From: Streptomyces sp. RP5T
GTDB lineage: Bacteria > Actinomycetota > Actinomycetes > Streptomycetales > Streptomycetaceae
Assembly: GCF_003933965.1 (NCBI RefSeq)
Contig: NZ_RSAJ01000027.1
Coordinates: 1 to 32,944, forward strand
Direction of reading: 5' to 3'
DNA: 32,944 nt
The notes below the pieces were generated by a model. That model was given only the letters and a program-made list of their open reading frames with translations, was not told the DNA's origin and did not search any database. This document shows positions 24,263 to 32,814 of this stretch, piece by piece; within the stretch, counting starts at the first letter, position 1, and the number at the start of each line of letters is the position of its first letter. A program made the position numbers and the translations under genes.

Positions 24263-27200
24263 TCAGTTCCGCGGCCGCAGCCGGAAGCGCCCGGCCAGGG
24301 CGGTCAGCGTCGTGTTCAGCCGGTCGATGTCCTCGTCGGAGTTGAGCGCCGTGATCTGGGCCCGGAAACCTACCCGGTCGCGGGGCACGAGCGGATGGGC
24401 CGCGAGCGTCACGTAGATGCCCTCGTCCCACAGGAACGCGGCGACCGCGTCGAGGTCGGCCGGGTCGGCGAGCGGAACCTCCACGATGGGCAGCCGGTCG
24501 GTGTTGAGGGTGCGCACGCCGAGGTCCGCGAGATGGTCGAGCACCCGCGTGGTCTTGCGGTACAGGTCGGCCCGCAGCGCGTCCCCCCGGCGGTCGTTGA
24601 CCTCCAGCCCGGCCAGCGCGGTGGCCAGCGACGCCGTGGGCGAGGGACCGGAGTACAGATAGGGGGCCGCGGTGGTCTTGAGACGGTCCTTCAGGTCACG
24701 GGGCAGCGCGAGGAACGCGAGCAGCGACGAGTACGCCTTGGAGAAGCCGCCGGCCAGCACGATCCCGTCGTACGACTCACCGGTGTGCCGCACCACGCCG
24801 TTGCCGCGCCGACCGTACGGGCAGGGCTCGTTCGGTCCGCGTTCCCCGATCACTCCGAAGCCGTGCGCGTCGTCCACGTACAGCGTCGCGCCCCGGTCGC
24901 GGCACAGCGCGGCCAGCACGGGCAGGTCGGGGACGTTGCCGGTCATGCTGTTCACGCCGTCCATGCACACCAGCCGGGTGGTGCGGGCGGGCACCGAGGA
25001 GAGCAACGCGTCCAGTTCCTCGGGCCGTTCGGCGTGGAAGCGGTGCAGGGTGGCGCCCTGGCCGCGGGCGGCCACGCAGCCGTCGTACACCGTGCGGTGC
25101 GCGCTCGCCTCGACGAAGACGTGGCCGCCGTCGGCGAGGACCGGGATCACCGAGGCGTGGATGAGGGTCAGCGTCGGCAGCAGCAGGGTGTCGGGGGCGC
25201 ACAGCAGCGCGGCGAGGCGCTCCTCCAGCACCGGATACAGCCGCGGACTGCCCAGCAGCCGTGACCAGCTGGGGTGGGTGCCCCACCGGCGTACCGCCGG
25301 GTCGATGCGGGCGGCGATCTCCGGGTCCCAGTCGAAGCCGAGGTAGTTGCAGGAGGCGAAGTCGCTGAGCCAGCGGCCGCGGCTGCGGATACGGCGGCCG
25401 CGGACCTCGTCGATGACCGCGTCCGTCATCGGACTGGTGCGCCGCAGACGGTCCAGGTCCGCCGCGCGCCGCTCGGCGGAGGCCGAGGCCGCGGACCTTC
25501 GGGCCGGGCGCCCGTCGCTGCCGCCGGAACCCGGCACGACGCGCCCGCCGTCCTGCCGCAGCACCCGCTCGCTCTGCTCGACCGTCATGGGCCGGGCGAA
25601 CAGGAACCCCTGCCCGAACCGGCACCCCATCGCGGCCAGCATGTCCCGCTGCGCCGGGTCCTCGATGCCCTCGGCGATCACCTGCAGCCCCAGTGTGTCG
25701 GCGATGCGGACGATGCCCTCGACGAGCGCGACCTGCCGGGCGTCGCGCGTGATGTCGTCGATGAACGACTTGTCGATCTTCAGTACGTCGATGGGGAAGT
25801 CCCGCAGATAGCGCAGCGAGGAGAACCCCGTGCCGAAGTCGTCGACCGCGATGTGCACCCCCAGCTCCTTGAGGGCCTGGAGCACCGCCTGGATCTGGGC
25901 GTCCCGGCGCAGCAGCACCGTCTCCGTCAGCTCCAGCTGGAGGGAACCGGGGGCGAGCCCGGGCGTCCGCAGCGCCCGGCCGACCTGGTCCACGAACCCG
26001 GCGTCGCGGAACTGGCGCGCGGACACGTTCACACTCACGTACGGCGGCGTCACCGGCCCCGGCAGCCGCTGCAGGCCGGCGATGTCGCCGACGGCGTTCT
26101 CCAGCACCCACGAGCCCAGCGGCGCGATGTGCCCGGTCTCCTCGGCGAGGGTGATGAACTGCTCCGGCGACACCGGCCGGTGCGGGGCCCGCGGCCAGCG
26201 CACCAGTGCCTCGAAGCCGACCACCTCGCCCACGTCGATGTCCACGACGGGCTGGTAGCGCAGGGCGAACTCCTGTGCGGCGACCGCCTCGGCGAGCCGG
26301 CTCTGCAGATCGTGCCGCTCGACCATGCGGGCGTGCAGCATCGGCCTGAAGCGCCGCCACTGCCGTTTGCCCGCCGACTTGGCCGCGTACAGCGCGAGAT
26401 CGGCGTGACCGAGCAGTTCCTCGGCGTCGGTGCTGTCGCGGGCCGTGGCGACGCCCACGCTGGCCGAGACGGTGACCGACTCGTCGCCGAGCACGAACGG
26501 CCTGGTGAGGGTCTGCACCACCTGCGCCGCCAGCAGTTCGGCGTCGAGTGGCTCCCGGGCGTCCTCCATCAGTACGGCGAACTCGTCACCGCCGAGCCGG
26601 GCCGCGGTGTCGGTGCGCCTGAGGGTCCGGGTCAGCCGGTTGCCGACCGCGACCAGCAGGTGGTCGCCCGCCGAGTGCCCCATGGTGTCGTTGACCTGCT
26701 TGAAGTCGTCCAGGTCGATGAAGAGCAGACAGGTCAGGGCCGACCCGCGGCGGCCGCGCAGCAGGGCGCGCTCGATGCGCTCCAGGAGCAGCGTCCGGTT
26801 GGGCAGCCCGGTCAGCGAGTCGTGGAAGGCACGCTGGGTCAGCTCGTTCTCCAGCCTGCGCTGCTCGGTCACGTCGCGGAGCGTGACCACCAGACCGGCC
26901 ACGGTCCGCTCGTCCCGGAAGTCACTGCACCGCACCTCCACCTCCGCCCGGCCCTCCCGGTGCCGCACCCACCAGTGGTCGTGGGTGACGCGCGGCCCGT
27001 GTTCGCGCACGGCGGCCAGCTCACGGGCCGCCCGTTGCCGGTCGCCGGGATCGACCAGGTCCGGCAGCGAGGTGCCGGGGAGGTCCGCGGTGCCGAAGAC
27101 GGCGGCGGCGGAGGGGCTGGCGTACCGGATGGTGTCGTCGTCCTCGACGATCAGGATGACGTCGGAGGTGTTGCGCACCAGGGTGCGGAAGTAGGCCTCG

Positions 27201-28576
27201 CTCTCCTGGCGGACGACCTCCTGGCGCAGCAGCACTCTTTCCATGGCGAGCCCGGCGTGGGAGGCGAGGATCTCCAGCGAGCCGTGCGTCTCGGTCAGCG
27301 GGCCGTGGGGGCCGGCGATCAGCAGGACCCCGGGGTCCGGGGTGGCCGGGCGGTCGGGTGAGGTCATGGGGCACACCTGGACGGCCGGGAGTCCGTCCAG
27401 CCGGTCCGCGACGCCGGGGCCGAGGTCGGCGGGGGCCACCAGACGGGCCTCACGGGGACGCAGGGGCGCGGCCTCCTCGGCCGACAGCAGCAGCGTCCGG
27501 TGCCGGACCGCCGGGCCCAGGAGCCTGCCGACGGCCGCCTCGCAGGCCTCCGCGACGTCCTGCCTGCGGACCGCGGACACCAGGGCCCCGGCCGCCCGGC
27601 GCAGGGCCAGTTCGCGGGCCACGGCGCCCCGGTGGGCCACGACCATGCCCGCCAGCCGCAGGATGACCAGCAGGAACAGCACGGCCGAGAACGCGGCGAT
27701 CACCGCCGCGTGGCGGGCGTTGTGGGTGAGCGCCTCGTACAGCAGGATCCCCGGGGCGATGAGGGTCACCGCCGCCAGCATCACGAGCCGGTGCGGCGGC
27801 GGTAGCGGGGAGTGGCGCTGCGGGACGACGGAGGTGAGCTCCCGCATCGAGGGGTGCAGGGCGGCCAGGCCCCAGGCCGTGTAGAAGACGATCCACCCGG
27901 AGTCCAGCAGGGTGCCGGCCTGCCACAGCGAGTTGAGCTGGAGGATGCCGTAGGCGATGTCGAAGCCGAGCAGGGTCAGGGTGCCGATCACCAGCAACTG
28001 CACCGACCGGTTGTGCCCGTCGACTGGGCTCGGGGTCAGCAGCCGGGTCAGCAGGGCGAGCACCAGGACGTCCCCGAGGGGGTAGGCGATGCTGACGGCC
28101 CGGTGCTGCCAGGTCAGGCCCTCGGCCTCGGCGAGCGGCATCACCAGGTACACCCACACCGGCAGGGCGAGCCCCGCGGTGAAGATCAGCGCGTCGAGCA
28201 GGCTGGGCAGGTCGTGGCCCGCCCAGCGGTAGCGGATGAGCCCGTACAGGCCGGCCGCGAAGAGCGGGTAGGTGGCGAGGTAGCAGGCGTCCGCGGGGGA
28301 GGGGACGGGGTTGGTGACGGCGTAGTACTCCTCCATGACGTTGTAGTACGTGTCGCCCACGACGAAGGTGAACAGGCCCGCCGCCAGCACCCACCAGGGC
28401 CAGCGGTGGGCGGGCCGGTGCAGCCGCACGCCGACGAGCACGGCGCAGACGCCGGCCAGTCCGATGACCGCCCAGACCGGTGTGCGCGCGGCCGGGAACG
28501 TCAGGTAGCAGAGGGTGGCGACGGCGACCAGGAGGACATGGGCGGCCATCGGCCGACGTGCCGACTGCACGGGCAT
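24263..28576 (-). CDS. Membrane GAF-PAS-GGDEF-EAL protein fused to an alpha-oxoamine-synthase-type PLP enzyme
   Basis: One uninterrupted frame of 1437 residues. Residues about 11-315 hold roughly nine hydrophobic segments. A GAF-like region (about 330-450) and a PAS domain (about 455-570, FRTLVRNTSDVILIVEDDDT) follow. The GGDEF domain has GGDEF at 662-666 and an inhibitory-site RRTD at 653-656. The EAL domain has EALVRW (E789), VNVSARQF, LELTET, DDFGTGFSS, LKIDK, EGIED and FGQGFLFARP, all key residues present. A 40-residue Arg/Ala/Ser linker leads to a full AONS-like domain (about 1050-1437): NYLGFDWD, AHRTVYDG (His 1160), DDAHGFGVIG (Asp 1235, His 1238), GGFSKAYSS (Lys 1280). Start ATG 28576 follows GGGGGAGG at a tight spacing; GTG 28570 is possible. 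No stop or ribosome binding site marks an internal gene start. Confidence 0.9.
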   Translation of the reverse strand: MPVQSARRPMAAHVLLVAVATLCYLTFPAARTPVWAVIGLAGVCAVLVGVRLHRPAHRWPWWVLAAGLFTFVVGDTYYNVMEEYYAVTNPVPSPADACYLATYPLFAAGLYGLIRYRWAGHDLPSLLDALIFTAGLALPVWVYLVMPLAEAEGLTWQHRAVSIAYPLGDVLVLALLTRLLTPSPVDGHNRSVQLLVIGTLTLLGFDIAYGILQLNSLWQAGTLLDSGWIVFYTAWGLAALHPSMRELTSVVPQRHSPLPPPHRLVMLAAVTLIAPGILLYEALTHNARHAAVIAAFSAVLFLLVILRLAGMVVAHRGAVARELALRRAAGALVSAVRRQDVAEACEAAVGRLLGPAVRHRTLLLSAEEAAPLRPREARLVAPADLGPGVADRLDGLPAVQVCPMTSPDRPATPDPGVLLIAGPHGPLTETHGSLEILASHAGLAMERVLLRQEVVRQESEAYFRTLVRNTSDVILIVEDDDTIRYASPSAAAVFGTADLPGTSLPDLVDPGDRQRAARELAAVREHGPRVTHDHWWVRHREGRAEVEVRCSDFRDERTVAGLVVTLRDVTEQRRLENELTQRAFHDSLTGLPNRTLLLERIERALLRGRRGSALTCLLFIDLDDFKQVNDTMGHSAGDHLLVAVGNRLTRTLRRTDTAARLGGDEFAVLMEDAREPLDAELLAAQVVQTLTRPFVLGDESVTVSASVGVATARDSTDAEELLGHADLALYAAKSAGKRQWRRFRPMLHARMVERHDLQSRLAEAVAAQEFALRYQPVVDIDVGEVVGFEALVRWPRAPHRPVSPEQFITLAEETGHIAPLGSWVLENAVGDIAGLQRLPGPVTPPYVSVNVSARQFRDAGFVDQVGRALRTPGLAPGSLQLELTETVLLRRDAQIQAVLQALKELGVHIAVDDFGTGFSSLRYLRDFPIDVLKIDKSFIDDITRDARQVALVEGIVRIADTLGLQVIAEGIEDPAQRDMLAAMGCRFGQGFLFARPMTVEQSERVLRQDGGRVVPGSGGSDGRPARRSAASASAERRAADLDRLRRTSPMTDAVIDEVRGRRIRSRGRWLSDFASCNYLGFDWDPEIAARIDPAVRRWGTHPSWSRLLGSPRLYPVLEERLAALLCAPDTLLLPTLTLIHASVIPVLADGGHVFVEASAHRTVYDGCVAARGQGATLHRFHAERPEELDALLSSVPARTTRLVCMDGVNSMTGNVPDLPVLAALCRDRGATLYVDDAHGFGVIGERGPNEPCPYGRRGNGVVRHTGESYDGIVLAGGFSKAYSSLLAFLALPRDLKDRLKTTAAPYLYSGPSPTASLATALAGLEVNDRRGDALRADLYRKTTRVLDHLADLGVRTLNTDRLPIVEVPLADPADLDAVAAFLWDEGIYVTLAAHPLVPRDRVGFRAQITALNSDEDIDRLNTTLTALAGRFRLRPRN

Positions 28577-28640
28577 CCGCCTCCCCCTACTGGCCACTGG
28601 AGGAGACCGGGCCTTCGACCTGGTCCCGGGATCCTTTTCG

Positions 28641-28646
28641 ATCGTA
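28641..28646 (-). promoter_or_regulatory. Possible -10 box for the c-di-GMP/PLP fusion gene
   Basis: TACGAT on the minus strand (28646-28641), about 65 bases before the start, within a 109-base gap. No good -35 box is visible. Confidence 0.35.
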
Positions 28647-28685
28647 GGCACGGGGGTGGGGTGCTGCATCCCGGCGGACCGGCGG

Positions 28686-29165
28686 TCAGCGCCGGTGGAA
28701 CCGGTGGTGCAACTGCCGTACACGCTCCGTGAACTCGGGTACCGGGCCCTCCACGAGCACACCGGGCGCGATCTCGTGGACCGGCAGGGTCCGCACCGGT
28801 GGCGCCGGGACGCCCAACTGGTCCAGCCACTCGGCCAGTTGCTCGGACGAGGCGACGTACACGATGCGTCCCAGGCCCACCCAGGCGTGCGCGGCGGAGC
28901 ACATCGGACAGTGCTCGTTGGAGGTGTACACGGTGGCCGCGGCCCGCTCCGCGGGCGTCAGGTGCGCCGCCGACCAGCGGGCCAGTTCGAACTCGGGGTG
29001 GCGGGTGCGGTCGCCGGAGGCCACGCGGTTGTGGTCCTCGGCGAGGATCTCGCCGCCGGCGCTCACCAGGACCGAGCCGAACGGTTCGTCCCCGGCCTCC
29101 AGCGCCTCGGCGGCCAGCTCGACGCAGCGGCTCAGATACGGCAGTTCGCTTTTCTTCACGACCAT
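28686..29165 (-). CDS. Nucleoside/guanine deaminase-type cytidine-deaminase-fold protein
   Basis: The 159-residue protein carries the zinc motifs of the CDA fold: RHPEFELARWSA (His and the catalytic Glu) and EHCPMCSAAHAW (two Cys). VTSN-like TVYTSNEHCPMC and DEPFGSVLVSAGGEILAEDH are typical of guanine deaminases and TadA-like enzymes. Substrate is likely a purine or related base; tRNA editing is less likely because the length and tail (PVRTLPVHEIAPGVLVEGP) fit the nucleoside deaminase group. ATG 29165 is preceded 6 bases upstream by TAGGCT, giving a probable leaderless transcript separate from the MFS gene. The MFS stop codon lies inside that box. Confidence 0.9.
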   Translation of the reverse strand: MVVKKSELPYLSRCVELAAEALEAGDEPFGSVLVSAGGEILAEDHNRVASGDRTRHPEFELARWSAAHLTPAERAAATVYTSNEHCPMCSAAHAWVGLGRIVYVASSEQLAEWLDQLGVPAPPVRTLPVHEIAPGVLVEGPVPEFTERVRQLHHRFHRR

Positions 29166-29171
29166 GCACCG

Positions 29172-29177
29172 AGCCTA
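29172..29177 (-). promoter_or_regulatory. -10 box of a leaderless deaminase transcript
   Basis: TAGGCT on the minus strand (29177-29172) ends 6 bases before ATG 29165. The MFS stop TAG is the first three bases of the box. Confidence 0.5.
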
Positions 29178-30380
29178 GGGGCGGTGCCGTCGGGGCGGAA
29201 ACGCGGATCGCCGGCCCACGGCGACCACCCCGAGGGCCACCGCGACCAGCGGCAGCGACACCCACGGCAGGGCGCCCGGCCCCAGGTCCTCCAGGACCAT
29301 CCCGCCGGTGAGCGAGCCCACCGCGATGCCCGCGTTGTACACCGTGGTCTGCAACGACGTGGCCACGTCCGCCCGTTCCGGGCCCGAGACACCGACCAGC
29401 GCGGTCTGGATCAGAGTCGGCGCGCCGCCGAAGGCGATCCCCCACAGGACGACCGGCACCAGCAGCACGCCCGCGGCCCCGGTCAGCAGCCCGAGGACGG
29501 GCATCACGGCGGCGCACAACCCCAGCGCCCCGAGCAGCGTCGCCCGCGGACGCCGGTCCACCAGCAGCCCGGTGACCCAGATCCCCACCACCGTCGCCGC
29601 TCCGAACACCAGCAGGACCACGCCCGTGCGGCCGTAGCCGGCATGCGCCGCGAACGGGGCGACGTACGTGTACATCACCTGATGCCCCACCAGCAGGAAC
29701 AGCGTGACCGACAACACGGCCGGGACGCCCGGCAGCGAGGCGACCCGGAGGAGCGGCACCCGTGCGTGCGGTGCCTCGCCGGGGAATCCCGGCACCCGCC
29801 ACCGCACCCAGCCCACCAGCAGCACCGCGAGGGCGGACAGCAGCCCGAACGCCGTGCGCCAGCCCACCGCTCCGGCCAGCGCGGTGCCGGCCGGGACGCC
29901 CAGCGACAGGGCGAGGGTGATCCCCGCGAGCACGATCGCTATCGCCCGGCCCCGCCGCGCGGCGGGCACCATCCGGGCCGCGTACCCGGCGAGCATCGCC
30001 CAGAGCGTGCCGCCCGCGCACCCGGCCGCCAGCCTCGCGGCGAACGTCAGGGCGTACGACGAGGACAGCGCCACCACCGCGTTGCTCAGGGCGAACGCCA
30101 CCAGCGCCCCCATGAGCACCGGCCGGCGCGGCAGCCCGCGCAGCAGCGCCGTGAGCGGGATCGCGGCGGCGAAGGACGCGGCCGCGTACCCGGTGACGAG
30201 GAAGCCGATCCGGGCCTCGGCAACGTCCAGGGCCGGGGCCATGCGGGGCAGCAGACCCGCCGGCAGCAGCTCGGTCAGCACGGCGGTGAAGGCGGCCGTG
30301 GACAGGGCGAGCAGCCCGGACCACGGCAGCGGGGCGGACGCGGGCAGCGCCGGGCCCCGGGCAAGGGAGACGGTGGACAT
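29175..30380 (-). CDS. MFS transporter (drug/sugar efflux type)
   Basis: The 401-residue protein has about 12 hydrophobic helices. The first helix pair is TAAFTAVLTELLPAGLLPRM, followed by the conserved loop and helix GFLVTGYAAASFAAAIPLTA and RLAAGCAGGTLWAMLAGYAA, typical of the AraJ/CmlR-like exporter group. The second half starts after about residue 215 (VSVTLFLLVGHQVMYTYVAP). It should export a small hydrophobic compound or sugar; the substrate is unknown. It is divergent from a MerR regulator, with a 20-base dyad in the 57-base gap. Such pairs are usually regulated together, the MerR protein activating the exporter on ligand binding. ATG 30380 has a weak ribosome binding site. Confidence 0.92.
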   Translation of the reverse strand: MSTVSLARGPALPASAPLPWSGLLALSTAAFTAVLTELLPAGLLPRMAPALDVAEARIGFLVTGYAAASFAAAIPLTALLRGLPRRPVLMGALVAFALSNAVVALSSSYALTFAARLAAGCAGGTLWAMLAGYAARMVPAARRGRAIAIVLAGITLALSLGVPAGTALAGAVGWRTAFGLLSALAVLLVGWVRWRVPGFPGEAPHARVPLLRVASLPGVPAVLSVTLFLLVGHQVMYTYVAPFAAHAGYGRTGVVLLVFGAATVVGIWVTGLLVDRRPRATLLGALGLCAAVMPVLGLLTGAAGVLLVPVVLWGIAFGGAPTLIQTALVGVSGPERADVATSLQTTVYNAGIAVGSLTGGMVLEDLGPGALPWVSLPLVAVALGVVAVGRRSAFPPRRHRP

Positions 30381-30395
30381 GCGACCATGGTCGGA

Positions 30396-30415
30396 CCCTC
30401 ACATCAGTGTGAAGG
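30396..30415. promoter_or_regulatory. MerR-type operator dyad in the divergent promoter
   Basis: CCCTCACATCAGTGTGAAGG is a near-perfect dyad (CCCTCACA-TCAG-TGTGAAGG, 7 of 8 arm bases matching). On the minus strand TTGCCT (30418-30413) is the -35 box, and GACCAT (30392-30387) is a possible -10 with 20-base spacing, the overlong spacing typical of MerR-activated promoters. Confidence 0.65.
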
Positions 30416-30437
30416 CAAGGGCCGACGGGAGGGCGTC

Positions 30438-30809
30438 ATGAGGATCGGTGAGCTGTCCCGCCGTACCGGAGTCCCCACCAGGCTGCTGCGCTACTACGAG
30501 GAACAGGACCTGCTCCACCCCGCACGGGACGACAACGGCTACCGCTCCTTCGACGAGGCGGCGGTCCGGGACGTCCAGCAGATCCGCGGGCTGCTGGACT
30601 CGGGCCTGACCACGGAGATGATCCGCACGATCCTGCCGTACCTGTCGGGGCCGGAGGAGATCCTGCTGCCGCCCGAGCACCTGACGCCGGGGACGGCCGC
30701 CCTCCTGGAGGCCCACGTCGACCGCATCCAGGCCCGGATCGACTGCCTGGCCCGCAACCGCGACCGGCTCAGCGCCTATCTGGCCGCGGTGCGCGCGGCG
30801 GCCGGGTGA
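30438..30809 (+). CDS. MerR-family transcriptional regulator
   Basis: The 123-residue protein begins MRIGELSRRTGVPTRLLRYY, the classical MerR helix-turn-helix and first wing. DDNGYRSFDEAAVRDVQQIR completes the DNA-binding domain. A helical effector/dimer region follows (ALLEAHVDRIQARIDCLARN). It has no C-terminal metal-binding Cys cluster, so it is a drug- or stress-type rather than a metal-type member. ATG 30438 follows GGGAGG with 5-base spacing. It is divergent from the MFS gene, its likely target, and there is a dyad between them. Confidence 0.93.
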   Translation: MRIGELSRRTGVPTRLLRYYEEQDLLHPARDDNGYRSFDEAAVRDVQQIRGLLDSGLTTEMIRTILPYLSGPEEILLPPEHLTPGTAALLEAHVDRIQARIDCLARNRDRLSAYLAAVRAAAG

Positions 30810-30856
30810 CCGTAAACGCCATTGCCGCACGGACGCCCGGGTGATGGAGTGAGCGC

Positions 30857-31633
30857 ATGGATCATGCAGCGGTACTCGCTCTCTTCGACCGGGACATGCG
30901 CGAAGGCGCACAGCCGGACGGCCCCGGCGCGCGTGTGGAGCGAACGGGCCGGGTGGTCCGGCAGGTCGCCACCGAGCACGGCTGGAACGGCGTCGTCTGG
31001 TCCGGCCTCGACGCCGCGAGCGCCGACGAGGCGATCGCCCAGCAGATCGCGTACTACACCGGGCTCGGCCGCGAGTTCGAGTGGAAGCTGTACGGCCACG
31101 ACCTGCCCGTCGACCTCGGACAGCGGCTGAGAGCGGCCGGTTTCACCGCCGAGCCCGAGGAGACGCTGATGATCGCCGAGGTCGCCGACCTCACCCTGGA
31201 CGTCCGGCCGCCGGAGGGCGTCCGCTTCCTCCCGGTCACCGACCGGGCGGGGGTCGACCTCGTGGCGGACGTGCACGAGAAGGCCTTCGGCACCGACAGC
31301 TCCCGGCTGCGGCACCAGTTGCTCGCCCGGCTGCGGGACGACCCCGACACCGTGGTGGCGGTCGTCGCGCTCGCCGGGGACGTGCCGGTGAGCGCGGCCC
31401 GTATGGAACTCGTGCCCGGCACCCGCTTCGCCGGACTGTGGGGCGGCGGCACCGTCGAGGGCTGGCGCGGCCGCGGCATCTACCGCGCCCTGGTCGCCCA
31501 CCGCGCCCGCGCGGCGATGGAGCGGGGGTACCGCTACCTCCAGGTCGACGCGCTGCCCACCAGCCGCCCGATCCTGGAACGCCTCGGGTTCGAGCCGCTG
31601 ACGATCACACAGCCGCACGTCTACCAGCCGTAG
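30857..31633 (+). CDS. GNAT-family N-acetyltransferase, two-part
   Basis: The 258-residue protein has an N-terminal half of about 120 residues (GREFEWKLYGHDLPVDLGQR) seen in some Streptomyces GNATs and a C-terminal GNAT domain. LVPGTRFAGLWGGGTVEGWR followed by GRGIYRALVAHRARAAMERG is the acetyl-CoA binding motif, and PTSRPILERLGFEPLTITQP is the final strand. Substrate unknown. ATG 30857 follows GGAG with 7-base spacing. It is convergent with the next acetyltransferase and has no close operon partner. Confidence 0.88.
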   Translation: MDHAAVLALFDRDMREGAQPDGPGARVERTGRVVRQVATEHGWNGVVWSGLDAASADEAIAQQIAYYTGLGREFEWKLYGHDLPVDLGQRLRAAGFTAEPEETLMIAEVADLTLDVRPPEGVRFLPVTDRAGVDLVADVHEKAFGTDSSRLRHQLLARLRDDPDTVVAVVALAGDVPVSAARMELVPGTRFAGLWGGGTVEGWRGRGIYRALVAHRARAAMERGYRYLQVDALPTSRPILERLGFEPLTITQPHVYQP

Positions 31634-31720
31634 GACCGGGCGGTGCGCCCAGGTCACCGGGCCGGCCGAAGCTGCTCCGGTGCCTTCTGGTGCCCTCCGG
31701 CCGGTGCCGAGAGCCGGTGA
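31634..31720. other. Gap between convergent acetyltransferases
   Basis: This 87-base GC-rich gap includes GGGCG-GTG-CGCCC, a weak 5-base stem. It may contain a terminator for both genes; nothing else is seen. Confidence 0.35.
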
Positions 31721-32617
31721 TCACAGGTCGAGCTGGTACTCCACGGCCCTGTGCGTCGGCAGGTAGCCCAGGGAGTCGTTGACGGCGAGCATGGGCTTGT
31801 TGCTCTCCGCGGTGTCGGTGCGGAGCCCGGACAGCGCCGGGTGCCGCTCCAGCGTGTGGCGGACGGCCGCGGCCTTCATCCAGCGGGCCAGCCCACGCCC
31901 ACGGTGTTCGGGGAGCACGGCGGTGCCGTAGTGCTGTCCGTCGCCCAACCCGTCGCCGGGCACGACCAGTTCGGAGAAGCCGACCACGCTGCCGTCCCCC
32001 GCGTCCACGACGGCGACGGTGTGCAGCAGCTCACCGCGCCGGGCGACGGCCTCCGCGGCGGCGACCACGCGGTCCACGTCCCAGACGACCGTCCCGAAGT
32101 CCGTGTCGTCCATCGGCATGTCGTCCATCGCGCGTCGGGACCGGGCGAACGACCGCGCCAGGGCGTCCGGCACGGTGCCCTCCCACGCGGTCAACCGGTA
32201 ACCGGGGTGGGGCACTTCGACGAGCGCGTCGAGGGTGGCACGGTCGATGTCGGCGAGGGGGAGCCGGGCGTACGTGAGGGTCAGTACCGGGCGGAAGCCC
32301 CGTGCGGCCAGGAACAGGTCGGCGGGGGAGCCCTGTACGGCCTGCGCGATCACCGACCGCCGCCGCTCTTCGCGCGCCGCGTCCACGGCGGCCTCCAGGA
32401 GCCGGGTCCCGACGCCCTGCCGCCGCTCGGCGCCGTGCACCGCGAGCCGCAGCTCGGCGAGGTGCTCCTGCCCCTCCTTCGTGAACAGCCGCAGAAAGGC
32501 GGACCCGAGAGGGACCCCGTCGTCCCCGGAGGCCAGCCAGGCCAGACGGCGGCTGGAGGCGCCGGGTCGGGGATCGGCGAGCGGGGTGATGTCGAAGGAC
32601 AAGCGAGTCTCCGTCAC
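31721..32617 (-). CDS. Tandem-domain GNAT acetyltransferase
   Basis: The protein of about 298 residues has two GNAT domains. The first has AVHGAERRQGVGTRLLEAAV (acetyl-CoA loop) near 75-95 and the strand FLAARGFRPVLTLTYARLPL. The second has VLPEHRGRGLARWMKAAAVR near 240-260 and DTAESNKPMLAVNDSLGYLP near the end. Tandem GNATs of this kind modify small amines or peptides; the substrate is unknown. GTG 32617 is used, but no good ribosome binding site precedes it; TTG 32602 has GGAG at 6-base spacing and is an alternative. TTGACC repeats 32732-32748 on the minus strand may be the promoter. Confidence 0.82.
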   Translation of the reverse strand: MTETRLSFDITPLADPRPGASSRRLAWLASGDDGVPLGSAFLRLFTKEGQEHLAELRLAVHGAERRQGVGTRLLEAAVDAAREERRRSVIAQAVQGSPADLFLAARGFRPVLTLTYARLPLADIDRATLDALVEVPHPGYRLTAWEGTVPDALARSFARSRRAMDDMPMDDTDFGTVVWDVDRVVAAAEAVARRGELLHTVAVVDAGDGSVVGFSELVVPGDGLGDGQHYGTAVLPEHRGRGLARWMKAAAVRHTLERHPALSGLRTDTAESNKPMLAVNDSLGYLPTHRAVEYQLDL

Positions 32618-32731
32618 GGGCAGGGGAGGTGGGCGCTTGCAGCCTGCCGTCGGGCCCCGGCGTCCGCAACGGGATTTGCCGCGGGCGGCGCCCGTCGGCG
32701 GCGGTGACACGCGTGCCGTGTCCCAACGGTC

Positions 32732-32748
32732 GGTCAACACCGGGTCAA
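32732..32748 (-). promoter_or_regulatory. Repeated TTGACC, possible promoter or operator
   Basis: TTGACC occurs twice on the minus strand (32748-32743 and 32737-32732), 11 bases apart, about one helical turn. The first has a weak TGGGAC 17 bases downstream. It could be a -35 box with an overlapping regulator site. Confidence 0.35.
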
Positions 32749-32814
32749 TCCTCGTCGGGAGGACCGGATCGCTTCTGTTCAGCCATCTGCATGTCATGTA
32801 CCGTTCAAACTCTT

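Noticed and set aside
24263..25429. The AONS-like domain as a separate gene starting at ATG 25429
   Set aside because: No ribosome binding site precedes that ATG, conserved-looking residues of the domain begin upstream of it, and there is no stop codon between the EAL and AONS parts. A fusion is the simpler reading, though an internal start cannot be fully excluded.
25274..27361. A 695-codon plus frame opposite the c-di-GMP/PLP fusion gene
   Set aside because: No recognisable domain; composition typical of an antisense shadow.
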